From Pigoraptor vietnamica (lineage: Eukaryota > Opisthokonta > Filasterea), in NCBI GenBank assembly GCA_943704525.1, contig CALSCQ010000505.1, positions 1-50,631 of the forward strand: a stretch of DNA of 50,631 nucleotides, given 5' to 3'. Positions 12,465 to 23,125 of the stretch are shown one piece after another (position 1 is the stretch's first letter; every line of letters starts with the position of its first letter). The notes below the pieces were generated by a model, which had not been told where the DNA came from, did no database searches, and was given only the letters and a program-made list of their open reading frames with translations. Both the position numbers and the translations under genes were made by a program.

Positions 12465-13291
12465 TCTCTCTCCTTCTCCCTCCCGGCGACGCGCCGCCAC
12501 GCGAAAAGCGCGACGACGCTCCGGAAATACGGAGAGAAAGGGTGTCTCCCACTAGGGGACTAGGGCGCTACGGCCCGCGTGTAGTGCGGCGGGATGATGT
12601 GCCTTACATGTCCGCAACGCCTTGAACAACCGGGCTCGAAAAAGCACGTGGCGCACAAGAACGTGCCAGCTCGCACGCAAACACAAGGCCCGTGTTCGAT
12701 TCCTTACGTCCGCACGTCGGTGTGTGATGAAAGACAAACACTTTGAACAATAACTGGCGACGCACAACTCGACTTCGGAGGGTACAGAGTTTCCTAAGAC
12801 CACACGCGCAAGACAAAGCGCGCAAATGGAAAAGTGGCGCTAAACACTGAAGCGTGGAGAAGGATTGCCTTGAAGTGAGTCTCTGCGTGTGTGGCTGCGG
12901 GTTTTGGCACCCTGCATTTCAAGGGACTCGTGAATTGAAAATGTTTTGAAAATACGCCCAAAATTACATCACATGACCAATTCAATGGGCAAGTCCCGCT
13001 GTGCGTGGTGACGCACTCATGTAATGTCGTCACAATGATGCTATACGTATTGCCGACAAACGCGTCGTTTCGGTTCCTGAACTCTTAGCGTCCTCAGGCT
13101 TTAATTCATCCGCATACTCGTGTGGCCTGTGCAATGTGTTTGTATACCACGCTAGTCATTCGCATTACGGAAACTGCAGTGTCGCCGCAGTCAATATACG
13201 CTCAATCCTATTACACAGCTGCACTATCTGAACCTGAGATGGAATTCTCAAGGCGAACACTTTACGCCGGCACGGAAGTGAAGGGCGACGC
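12465..13291. other. Non-coding stretch between adenylyl cyclase start and the MsrA 3' end
   Basis: About 830 bp without a convincing gene. It should contain the cyclase promoter and the end of the msrA transcript. The part at 12940-13060 shares words with the msrA/coiled-coil promoter near 14170-14245 (CCCAAAATT, ATGTCGTCA, GTCGTCACAA). Confidence 0.5.
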
Positions 13292-13380
13292 GCCGGCACA
13301 CTGCAAGGGGTTACATCCGCGCTGCCAGTCCGCCCGAGAGCGGTTCCTTCGACAGCACATCACAAGGGCAGGGTGCCGAC
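13292..13380 (-). promoter_or_regulatory. SECIS-like element (form II) in the msrA 3' UTR
   Basis: On the minus strand, 20 bases after the msrA stop, a hairpin folds with every expected part of a eukaryotic SECIS. Stem I: GTCGGCAC (13380-13373) pairs with GTGCCGGC (13299-13292). The 5' core GTGA is at 13363-13360 and the 3' core GA at 13317-13316. Stem II: TGTGCTGTC (13359-13351) pairs over nine positions with GGCAGCGCG (13326-13318), directly between the core halves. The apical bulge GAAGGAA carries the conserved unpaired AA at 13345-13344, and a small extra stem CCGC/GCGG (13343-13340 with 13333-13330) makes it form II. The internal loop under the core is large (9 and 16 nt). Eukaryotic SECIS elements recruit SBP2 and the selenocysteine elongation factor. 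Pairing was done by eye, including G-U pairs. Confidence 0.8.
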
Positions 13381-13399
13381 AAACATCGCGCCTTCGACT

Positions 13400-14038
13400 T
13401 CACTTTGCACGACATGCCGGGGCGTATCGCGCGGAATACCCCTCGCACATCTTTCGAAGCTCTTCGCGCACGTGCGTGGGCAAGCGCTGGATCACCGCAT
13501 CGCGCTCGAAAAGCGCCGTAGATCCGTGCCCGCTCACATACGCGTTGAGCTTCGTCGTCGCTTCGTTCGCGAACATGCTCGCCTTTGACATGTTGAGGCG
13601 TTCGAGAAGGTCGCGGTTGCCCTGGAGCGAGTGCTTCTGGTGGTACTCCTCGGCGGGGTAAAAGTGCATCCCACTCGCGACCTCGGTATGCACCGTCTTG
13701 CCACTCGACGCCTCGAGCGCGCGCAGGAACTCTTTCGCCTCTTCCTTCTGCTCGGCGTCTTGTGGCCACACGGCGGACATGTACTGGCGACCCCACTTGG
13801 GCGCGAACGGGTTGTGCTGCTCCGCGAACTGCTGGAGGAGCTCCTGAAAAGTGATGACTTCGTCGTCGTAGACAATCTCCACGGACTCGGCATGATCCCC
13901 TATGCTGTGGTACGTGGGATGCGGCTTTGCGCCCCCGCAGTAGCCGACTTGCGTCGTGATGACCCCCGGAAGCGACCCAAACTGCGCCTCCGGGAACCAA
14001 AATCACCCGAGCGCGAACACGGCGCGGCGACGTCCCAT
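13400..14038 (-). CDS. msrA: Peptide-methionine (S)-S-oxide reductase, read as a selenoprotein
   Basis: A single exon of 213 codons from the ATG at 14038 to the TGA at 13402-13400 contains one in-frame TGA at 14005-14003 (codon 12). That codon sits exactly where MsrA has its catalytic Cys: RRAVFALG-[UGA]-FWFPEAQF, the GCFW motif with U for C. The reading frame on both sides is MsrA: GVITTQVGYCGG, PHPTYHSIGDHAE, PFAPKWGRQYMSA, MHFYPAEEYHQKHSLQ. MsrA repairs methionine-S-sulfoxide in proteins and uses thiol or selenol chemistry. Sec-containing MsrA is known from Chlamydomonas and a few other eukaryotes and bacteria. The downstream SECIS-like hairpin and intact flanking frame argue for recoding rather than decay. 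Two Cys near the C-terminus (MCEGY, PACRAK) could be resolving residues. It is divergent from the coiled-coil gene. Confidence 0.88.
14003..14005 (-). promoter_or_regulatory. Candidate selenocysteine codon (UGA) in msrA
   Basis: The TGA falls at codon 12 of the msrA frame, at the position of the catalytic Cys in the G-C-F-W motif, followed at once by FWFPEA. Translation as Sec requires the SECIS candidate at 13292-13380. Confidence 0.85.
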
Positions 14039-14446
14039 TCTCGAATCAGCGGGGAGTTCGTGTCGACGCTTATGAGAAGTTGTTGGGGATGCGCGCGTGG
14101 TGTTTTATACACTTTAGCGTGGGAAAAGTGCGTGGGAACGAGCGCAAGAAATGCTGTTGTGCTTTGTCTGGGCTGGTAACACGATGCCCAAAATTGGAAA
14201 ATTGCCAAAGTGCGTCATCCAATCGAAATGTCGTCATATGGTCGTCACAAGGCCGCGCGCCAAACACAAATTCAAAACTGGAGACAAACGATTCGTGCGC
14301 ATCCACCTGAGAGAACTCCCCGCGCTGCTACATCAAACTCCCCTTTTCCTTCCTGCACATAGAAAGCCTTCATTTGTACGTTAATATTTTAGAGGAGCAT
14401 CGCCATCCTATTTGGCCTCTCTCGCGGGAGTGGCCCGTCAGCAAAC
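14039..14446. promoter_or_regulatory. Divergent promoter of msrA and the KEN-box coiled-coil gene
   Basis: This 408-bp bidirectional spacer carries GCGCGCCAAA at 14255-14264, the reverse of the E2F consensus TTTGGCGC, and a CCAAT box near 14217. The element lies about 185 bp from the start of the KEN-box gene, fitting G1/S control of that gene, which is inference. Confidence 0.45.
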
Positions 14447-17305
14447 ATGCAGGCGGCGGACAACAAGGAAAACGTGGGCCCAAGGGACCCCCCGACGCCC
14501 GCCGACAAGGAGCCGACGCGAAAGGAGCTCCTTGAGCAGTGGAAGGAGGTGCGTTGAAAAAAGCTGCAATCAAAATCTATTTGTGTTTTTCTGTTTGGGC
14601 TTGAACTCGGTTGCGTTATGTTGTCGGCGGTGTTGAGCGTGCCGTTAACTCGCATGTGCTCATCTGGTGTCGTCCTCCAACATAACAGCAAAAGAGGAAG
14701 GCCGAGTCGACGCCGTCGGGCGATCGCCCCACAAAAGTGCCCAAGACCCCCCAGGCGCCTGCCGTCACACCCGCACCTGCGCCACGGGCTCGCGTGCCAC
14801 CGCACAAGAGCGCAGCAGTTGGGCAGCGCGACCACAAGACCGGACCTTCGGTACGTGCTTAGTGACAGAATGGTGTGCGCTTGATTTGATCCCACAGACT
14901 CAAAGAGTGGTGAATTGTAGGCAAGATTTCGCACGATTAATGGACCTTGATTTTCACGTCTCTGTAGGTTACCCGCACGCCGCACCCGGCAGCGCGCGCC
15001 GCCGCCGCGCCCCGCCATGTCGAGCGCACGCCGAGCGCGCACGCGGGCGTCGCTGTCGGCCGCGATTCGGAGCAGCGCAAGCGTGAGCGGCACCTCCTGC
15101 GTTACATCGGGAACCACATGGACAATCCCCACGGCATGTTTGGCACACCGCCTAAGAATGCGCACGCAGTCGCAGACGCAGGACACATGGCTGCGCCACG
15201 GGACGACGTCATGGCGGATGGCTCGTCGCCGTCCGAGTCTGTGGATGCGGGCGCGGGACGCACGCTGTCGTTTGAGAAGGCGGAGGTCGAGCTTGCTTTC
15301 GATGCGCGCACGCAGCTCGACAGCGCGTCGTCGGGCGCTGAGAGCGAAGGGCCCTGCGACGTCCCCAGGCAGCTGAGCGGGGATGCGAAGGCGGCCGGCG
15401 CGGAGGTCAATGTGGAGGAATTGCGCGCGGGATATGCGAAAATGGTGGGTGGAAATTATGTTGTATTGTACTCATTGACACAGTCTTCGCCACTTCCCTC
15501 AACTGTGTTGACCGAGTGGGCAGATTGGACAGTCGCTTGCTTCGTCGCTGTTGTTAATTCGGCACTAATCCGCTGTTTGTCTGCGCGTTCTGTTCACCGG
15601 GCAGGCCGATACTCTGCGAGCCATTGCGGCGGCCGTGGGCGCCCCAACGGACCCTGTGCGTTCTGCGGACGCAATCAAGAGCTGGGTGTTGTCGCTCGTG
15701 TCGACCCTCCGAGCGCAGATGGACGAGATTAAGGCGGAGAACGCGCAGGTGGGACGCCTTGTTTTTTGCGTCGAGTGGGGCACATCGCTTATTCGCCCGG
15801 CTTAACGCTCGTGCTCACCTGCATGACCGGTGTTGATCCCATCTCAGCTTCGTGTCGCGGCCGACGCGTTGGAAAAGCAGAAGCAGCTTACGGAGGAGGC
15901 TGAGAACATGTCCAAGTACTTTTCGATGATGTACAAGGCACGTGGCCCTCAAGCACGCACATGCACGCACACGCCAACTCGCAACGCACACACACACACG
16001 CGCGCGCGCGCGCGCATGCACAAGTGCAAGTAATGCAGGAGGCACTGACCCCACTTCATCGCAGATGGCGTGCGTGAACTCGACGGAGTCACAGCCCCAA
16101 TCCCAAGAAATGCTTCTCTCCTCCACACCTTTTGGCACGCCGCGTCGCAGTCCCCCAAAGCCGCCGGTGCGCGACGTCACACCCGCGGCCCCAGCAGGCG
16201 ATCCCATTGCGCTGGCAAGGTCGCTCACCGAGGGCATCAGCGAGGAGGACGCGCGTGGGGAACCGATGGACTGTTCGGGTCCCATGGAGGATGACCCGCA
16301 ACTGCTGACGTTCCTCTCGGACGAGGAAGAGGCACGGCGCGCGTCGCTAGGACAAGCCTCGCCGTCGCCCACGACCGCGTTGAACAGGACCATCACGATT
16401 GATCGGCGAGAGTCGCGTGGGTCGTTCTTTTCCGCCAGCGATGAGATTGTCGTCGCCCCGCGCGCGTCGCAGGGGCCGACCGTCGTGCGCAACGCAGAGA
16501 TGCAAACGGACGACTTTGTGGGCCGCGTGCTGCGCGCCGCAAAGGTCGCCGTCGGCGAGTGCGATCGCCTGCGCTTCTCAAACGAGATTCTGCTCCAAAC
16601 GGTGGGGCGAGCGTCCGCGTACTATTTGTGTGCGCGTGCCTCTATGATTGTTGCTTTGCACGTGCGCGCACTGAACATAAGCAGCGTCTCACACTTCTTC
16701 CTGGGTATACCATGGCGCAGATTCTGGAGTTGCGATCCAAACTCGAATCGTCGGAGAAGTCCGCGGCCGACCGTTTGCTGATGCTCGAGGGCAAGCACAA
16801 GGAGGAGATCACGTGGGCTGACGCTGTGCGATGTTGGACCACTGATCGCCTCGCTTGATCTGGAAAGGGTTCTCTTTCCTTTCTCCGTTTGTTCGCACCG
16901 AATGCTCGCCTCCCCGGCGCTGTCTCTCTCGTGTTGACAGGGGTCGCTGGACAGCCTTCCACGATTTCAGCCGCTCTCGTCTTGACACGGGTTTTCAACC
17001 CTTCCGCGCAGCGAGTGGCAAGAGCTCCTCCACAATACCGTGCAGGACATGAACGCCAATCTGCAGTCGGCACTCCGCGCGTCCGTCGAGAAGAACAAGG
17101 CCATGCAAATGCGCCTCGAGAGATCCAACGAACGCGTCGCATTGCTCGAGTCGACGCTCCGTGCTCTCGGCCACGAAATTCCCGACGATGTCGGTGAGTG
17201 TTGCGCCCAATTGCGATAATTGCGGTTATAAGTGCCATGTCCTAATGCATCGCTCCATGCGCAGGGCTGCAGAGCCGTCGCACTGTCTTTGAAGGTGCCC
17301 CTTGA
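14447..17305 (+). CDS. Coiled-coil protein with N-terminal KEN box, family unknown
   Basis: Nine exons: 14447-14548, 14689-14850, 14968-15444, 15605-15748, 15848-15937, 16065-16601, 16721-16812, 17012-17193 and 17265-17305, encoding 608 residues with consistent phases. The start MQAADNKENVGPR places a KEN box at residues 7-9, a motif for APC/C-driven degradation. A Pro/Ala/Lys-rich basic region follows, then an acidic Ser-rich region, a short coiled coil (LEKQKQLTEEAENMSKY), a second Ser/Pro-rich region and a C-terminal coiled coil (exons 7-8, KLESSEKSAADRLLMLEGKH). The fifth intron is GC-AG (AAG|GCACGT). I do not recognise the family; a centrosomal, kinetochore or replication-associated role would fit the KEN box and the E2F-like promoter site but is not shown. 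Confidence 0.75.
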
Positions 17306-17669
17306 GGCGTTGTCGTTATAGTTCGCGTCTTGAATCAGCAGCGTAATCGCATTTGAAGAGGGCGTGCGTGCGTGCATCGCGTTTGGGCGCAGCGTTGCGT
17401 TGCACATTGTGTTTCATACAGAGGCAAATACGAGCTGGGCTTTGATTGCTGCGAGTGCGAGTAGGGGTCCTAAGGCTAATCACGATAAGCCACAGTGGCG
17501 CTATTTACAGCATTGTGCGTCGCTTCCAGAGCAAAGCACATTACAACGCGCAAAATGCACACGAAACAAAGACAACACGACGCAACGCAACGAAGACGAG
17601 CCAAGCATGAAAGAAAAAACGGACAGTAACGGCACGCCACGAGATGAACCGTCCACGCAGCCCCTGCTC
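17306..17669. other. Convergent spacer, no gene seen
   Basis: A 364-bp tail-to-tail gap between the coiled-coil gene and the CHK1-like kinase gene. It should hold both polyadenylation regions. No element recognised. Confidence 0.6.
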
Positions 17670-20383
17670 TTAGCCGGTCGCCGGCTGTGCGTCCGTGCCA
17701 CCGAGTGCGTCGATAATTTCGCGCGCGGCCGCACGCCGCGTGGGCTCAATCTCGAGCATTCGGCCAAGCAACAGCTGCACAAACGACGGCATGTCGCAGA
17801 AGGGGCGCGTGCGAAGGCCGTTCTGACGGAACGCCAGAAATTCTGGGCACACGTCCGCAGCGACGTCCCAGGGTATCCTCGCCAGGAGCAGCGCAAAGAA
17901 CACCACGCCGCAGCTCCAAATGTCCGCCTTCCGACCGTCAAACGGTTGCCGCATCGGTGCCGGTTGTCGCTTCGAGGTCGACGGCGATTCGTAGGGAGTC
18001 GAGTCGCTCGACCGAGAGTCGCCATCATTGACAGGGGATGCCGAGCTCTCGCTCACCGCACGCGGCTGCGCAGAGACGGCCAGGTGCTGACCAGAGGACG
18101 AAGAGAGCATACTGCCGGTGAAGCTGTTGCCGGCGACGCTGCCGTCTCGGTCGGAGCCCCGGCTAAAGCGAGGTCCCAGGCGGGTGGAGAGTTCTGGCGC
18201 TGCGTACGCCGTCGAACCTCGCGCGTGTCGCGGGGGATCAGAGTCCACCATCTGCATCGAATTGAGGGGTGGATGTCACGCGATTTGGGACGTGAGAAGG
18301 ACGCACTGCACATCTCGCCGACTGCATCAAAACGTAGTGTTCGGTGCCGGAAACTACGCAATGCAGACGTGTGTGACTCGCACGCGCGCATAGCCACCCC
18401 GTGAAGGAAGTGCCCACACTTCGCGACACGCACCGCCCCAAGCCCAAAGTCGCCGAGGACGAGCGCACCCGAGGCATTGATTTGCATGTTCTCCGGTTTG
18501 ATGTCGAGATGACACACGCCGACGCCGTGAATGTGGTCCACCGCACGCATCAGCTGCACAAAGTACGTAACGGCCATGGAGGGCGTAACGCACTTGCGCG
18601 TGAATATCATGTCGAACATGTCGCCGCCGGTGCATAGCTGTTCGGGAGTGAATTGCAAGGGTCAACTCAGGGACACAACTAATTGCGCACAAGCACACAC
18701 ACGCACATGAGCCTCTCGGCAAACACAAGCGTCGCATACACAAGACCTGCAACACGCACACGAATATATACATACACAAGACCTGCATACACGCACACGA
18801 ATACATACATACACAAGACCTGCACACACACACACGAAGCCGTACCTCGAAGAAGAGACACGACAGGCGCTTCGTGTTGTGAATGTACGGGGGAACGAGC
18901 GGGATGATGTTGGGGTGGGACCCAACAGCCAGGTTGACGCGGTATTCGTTGTTGAACACCTCGACGCCCTCGGCGCTGTGCTTCGTCAGCACTTTCATGG
19001 CCACGCGAAGGCCGGTCTTGAGATTGGCCGCTGTTGGAGTAAGGAAGCACGCGCGATGAGCGCGCTTGATCTGCTACAGCAAATTCAAACACGAAGAACA
19101 TAGCGCAGTTACGAATATAAGAAAACACACGTGCGCTACGACCACAACGCAGACACACGCAGCCCACCTTCGTACACGCGGCTGTAGCTGCCACGCCCCA
19201 GCGTCCGCACAATCCGATGGCCTGCGATCACAACGCTGCCGTCCCGTGACAGGGTCGTGGACGAACCCGACAGCGATGCCGCCAGCGAGTCGTCCGACCC
19301 ACGCTTCGCCCCCTCGCCGCCCTCCACTTTACCACTGCCGGTAATTGCCGAGAGGCTCGATCGCGCGCTCATTGCTCCGGTGACTGAGACTGTCGGTTCC
19401 GAGTGTCGCCCGTTATGGGGCGTTGCAGAGGCGCGCAGGGACATGCCCGCGGCCGACAGCGGCGAGATTTCCGCAAGTGACACCGACGAGTTGCCACTCG
19501 GAGCGGCCCTCTCGTCCTCCGCGCTGTCGACATCGTCGTCGCTCAAAACAGCGCTCAACCGAGTCGCAAGCGGACGAAATGCACTGCGGCGACCCGCGGT
19601 CGCACCGCCACCCACGCGCAGCGTCGGGGAGGCGCTATCTGCTCGCAGCGCTGGAGAGAGAGCTGGCGGCGGTACAGTGACAGCCGTCGGCGCGAATGCA
19701 ACCACAGGCGACGACGTCGACCCCAATTCGCTCCGCGACCACCATGAGCGGCCACCCTTGGCCGAATTCACAGCTTCCTTCTCAACGACAGCAGCCGCAG
19801 TTTCAGCTCCGCTCGCGACTTCGTCCACATCCCCTCCGCTGAAAGGACTGCGCGGCCGTTCTCGCACGCCCACTTCGACAGCGTTCGTCCGCCGCCGCGG
19901 GCCACTGGCGCCGGGGCTCGCGGGTAACGACGCGACCTTGTCCGACACAACATCGGCGCTGCGCAACGCCAGTTCCTCGCGCGTGCGCAGGGAGGGCGAC
20001 CTGGCAAGGTACACGCCCTCATAAGGTCCGTCCGAGTCCCCGTCGCTGTCCGCAGAGACGCTGATGGAGGGCGGTCCCTCGACACGCATGGCGCGCAGCA
20101 GGTCGGTAACGTGACGCGTGCGTGCGGCATCGATTTCCTCTGACGAACGCTCCGGCGCCGTTTGCGCACCGCCATCATCCTCATCGTCGCGAATGGAACC
20201 GTTCAAAGACGCATGCGACACGCTTGCCTCGCGGGAGCGCGATGACGGGCTCTGCTTGAACGGGACGTCGGGTAAGGACTGTACGCTGCCCCTTGCGCTT
20301 CCCGGGTACGGCGGTGTGAGGGACGACGTCAGAGACAGACGCGCACCGTCGTTGCCGCGCAGCACGCGACCACGTGGAGCCAT
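17670..20383 (-). CDS. CHK1/CAMKL-like serine/threonine kinase with HLD loop
   Basis: Four exons, 20383-19168, 19030-18846, 18637-18434 and 18251-17670, encode 728 residues. The first ~390 are disordered and Ser/Pro-rich. The kinase domain follows: Gly loop LGRGSYSRVYEG, VAIK-type lysine in GLRVAMKVL, then LCTGGDMFDMIF, catalytic loop CHLDIKPENM, LGDFGLGA, GSTAYAAPEL, ADIWSCGVVF and IPWDVAADVCPEF. The spacing and the PWDxxxDxCxEF block resemble CHK1 most closely. Two oddities: the HRD arginine is Leu (HLD), implying no need for classical activation-loop phosphorylation, and about 75 Ser-rich residues are inserted after the APE motif. A DNA-damage checkpoint role is plausible but the extension is not CHK1-like. 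ATG at 20383 chosen over an upstream TTG. Confidence 0.82.
18736..18840. repeat. About 36-bp minisatellite in CHK1-like kinase intron 2
   Basis: Three copies of a unit like ACACAAGACCTGCATACACG plus CACACGAATACATACAT lie in tandem between kinase exons 2 and 3. Copies differ at a few positions. Confidence 0.8.
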
Positions 20384-21231
20384 GTCGCGCAAGAAGGCAC
20401 ACGAGTTATAGAGGAGGAATCAAGAACGACGGCTGTGGGCGACCGCAGACAGCCGTTGTGGCGGGGCCATTAGCCCGAATGCGCACTATCGGCCCATGCT
20501 TGCGCTTCTTCTCAACCGACACTATTCAAACAGCATTTCAACGACGAGGCAATAGGCGCATGGAAGGGAAGGGAGAGCCTTTTTTCGGCACAATTGAAGA
20601 GGTGCGTGCGCACACACAAAATGGAGGGACGATGGGCGTCATTGCATTTGGTGGTTGTGGCGGTTACCTTCCTTCCCGGAAAGGAAACTAAGGAAATCTT
20701 CCATACCATTCATAGATTTATTCTTCTTTAAATGGAAAGAAAGTTATATATGGTTACTATAAACAGACCAATGGCTGAGCGGGATGCCATATATAGCTAC
20801 ATCCCACCGTCTGTTACAGCGCATGTTACACACCGTCCCACAAGCCAGTCGTCGCAAGGGTCTGTTTGCGTGCGTGCACGTCCCTCTCGCACACCGCGTC
20901 TTCTTTGGTTATGATAAATTTCTTGAATTTATTGCCCTGAGGGTTCCGAGCGCCGCTGTGTTGGGGTGCCATTTCAAGCCTCCGGCGCGGTGGATGCGTC
21001 GCCCTCTTCTCTCTCTCTGACGAAATGAAGCAAGCCGTACACACACTCGAGCTGGCGTCGTGCATACTTACTTTTCACGTTTCAGCAGGTGCATCCTTCT
21101 GCTAAGCACGTTCGAGGGACGAGGTACGTCGCCGGAGGTACGTTTGTGTGAAGAACCGCGCTGTAGTTCTTTGCGTTATGACGCGTTTGCAATGACTCTG
21201 CCGCGTTTTATCACGCCTCCCTGTCGCCCGA
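20384..21231. other. Intergenic region upstream of the CHK1-like kinase gene
   Basis: About 850 bp with no convincing coding. It contains TATA-like words (TTATATATGG near 20743; CATATATAGC near 20788) and is less GC-rich than its surroundings. It should hold the kinase promoter. Confidence 0.5.
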
Positions 21232-21942
21232 TCAGTAAGGGCAGCGCCCGCAGTACCCGCACTCACTGTCGCACGCGGTGAAGTCCTCGGGCTCTCCCTC
21301 AAACTGGAAGACGCTGTCTCCAGCCTGTTACATGATACCCCATGTACGGAGTGAAGTCTCGGCTGGACGTGTCGCCGCTGTATGAACGGTCGTCGTCGTC
21401 ATGGTCTCGCGCGGTGCGGAACGAGTCTTCCCCACGCCCCTGCACTTTAAAGAAGCCTGTACCGATTGATTGATTGTCAGAAATGGTGTGCGCAGGCAGA
21501 CGTGCGATTGCAAGAACGCACCGGAAAACTCCTCACAGAGTCGCAGCTGAATTTCTTCGCACGCACGCGCGAACTCGGGCGACATGCACATCGAGTCCAG
21601 TCGCTGGTCGCGGTCCGTGGGCTCCGTGACTTGAAGTGGGTCCCACCACAGTGCCCAGCCGTGCCGGCAGTTGTTACACTCGCTCCGCGTGCAAATGTAC
21701 TCGAATCGCGCAAAAAGGTTGGTTGTGGCGCGCGCATCGCCGCTCTCCCATTCGATGGTCGCGTTCACGTATGTCCGTCCTTCGTGTGTGCGCTTGATGT
21801 CGGCGAGCACGGCGTGGTAGCGTTCCATGTCAAACGTCTTTGTGATGTTGTAACGGTTTGCCGCGAATTGGGTGAACGTGAACTCGCGATCGCCGTGGCC
21901 GGCGCTGCGATAGCACGGAGCGGTCGCAGAGGAGGAACTCAT
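21232..21942 (-). CDS. Cysteine-containing protein of unknown function, 3' exons uncertain
   Basis: Exon 1 runs from the ATG at 21942 (MSSSSATAP) to 21522 with a GTGCGT donor and encodes about 140 residues including TRSECNNCRHGWALWWDP. The simple model adds one exon, 21456-21299, ending GWRQRLPV (192 residues). An alternative uses an 11-nt exon 21456-21446 (donor GTGCAG) and a last exon 21324-21232 that ends DFTACDSECGYCGRCPY, adding five closely spaced Cys. The second tail looks more like protein and would complement the Cys cluster of exon 1, recalling but not matching zf-3CxxC domains, since the first CxxC of that family is absent. No function assigned. Confidence 0.45.
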
Positions 21943-23125
21943 CTTGACTTTTTGCGGACAGAGAGAGTACCTCTTTGTGGGCACTTAAAAGCTGGCCCAT
22001 GACGGCTTCTGTCTCAGCAAAAGCACGTCATAATCAGCAGTTCAGTCCCGCCGGCCGGTTAGCCTGGTTAGCCATCACCACAAATCACCCCGACTGTTTT
22101 GCTGAACAGCCCGCGAACGGCGCGGGCAAAGCGCCCGAGTGGAATGCTGGCGCCCCCTCCCTGCCTCTCCGGTCCTCTGTTGGTACCATGCACATACCGA
22201 TCAGTAACACCTTGACAGGACTTAGTCAGTACAGTTACTGCGTGAGGGGAACGGCCTGCCGACTTGATGGCGGCAACTGAACAGTCTGTGCCGGACGGTG
22301 TGTGTTGGTATTTCACGCCCGGTCACGTTCATCTAAGTGTCCTGACGTGACTGTGGTAATCTTCCCGGCAGGTCCACGCCGAGTGTCGGCGGAAGCGCTT
22401 GAACTGACCGAATTCGGCATGCCGTTCAGATCCAAACTGAAGCGACCGGCAACCGCCGACCCGCCGGCCTGACGGCACTGTACAACTTCACGGCCGGCGG
22501 GCCACGTCTTTGAGCCGTCAGCGCCAAGGCCGCCGCTGACGTGACCAGCCGTGAATATGGCCGGCTCCGGCCGTGTGACTGCCGGCCGCGGCCGCGGGGT
22601 CAGCCGAACTGCGGCCCGGGCGCCGAGTACCGGCTGAGTCGGAGGCGTCGCACCGGGCGACACAGAGTGGCGGCCCGACTACTGCTGTCTTCGGAACTGA
22701 TGAGCATCGAGGGCTTTGCAATGAAATTGAGACTGAGGTGCAGGATCACCCACGTTACCATCGGGGCAACCACCGGCTGGGGATGTCAATGGTACAGTGG
22801 TAGTGACGTCGGTTTGCTGATTTGGGCAAACCTCCTCAGTGTTGTGTCACCTCGGGATTCGGCGAATACAAAGTTGATGTGTACATCGGACTGAGCTTTC
22901 TTTCTTTCTTTCTTTTTTTCTTTTTCTGTAAGTTGTTTGCTAGTTGAAGTCACAGTCTATGAAGAAGGGCGACCCTAAAGTTTGTTCTGCTGACGCTTGT
23001 TTCGCGTCGGTTCACGCGGCGCCCGGGCCGGCGCGTCGGGGGAAACAGTTGGCCCGCACCCCCGACGCCGCCTGCGTTGATTGTGTCTGTGTGGTGCCGC
23101 CGCTTATCCCACTGGCATTGGAAGC
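21943..23125. other. 1.2-kb non-coding divergent region
   Basis: No frame here looks coding. The stretch is rich in CCGGC/GCCGG words between 22045 and 22680 and ends in a T-rich tract with TTTC repeats (22895-22930). It lies between the divergent Cys-protein and tyrosine-kinase genes and may carry both promoters. I see no terminal repeats or target duplication that would make it a transposon. Confidence 0.4.

Noticed and set aside
14003-14005. Reading msrA as a pseudogene with a premature stop
   Set aside because: The only stop is at the catalytic Cys codon, the rest of the frame is intact and conserved, and a SECIS-like hairpin follows the gene. Recoding explains all three facts.
21943-23125. 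A transposon in the GC-skewed 1.2-kb gap
   Set aside because: No terminal inverted or direct repeats, no transposase-like frame and no target duplication could be seen.
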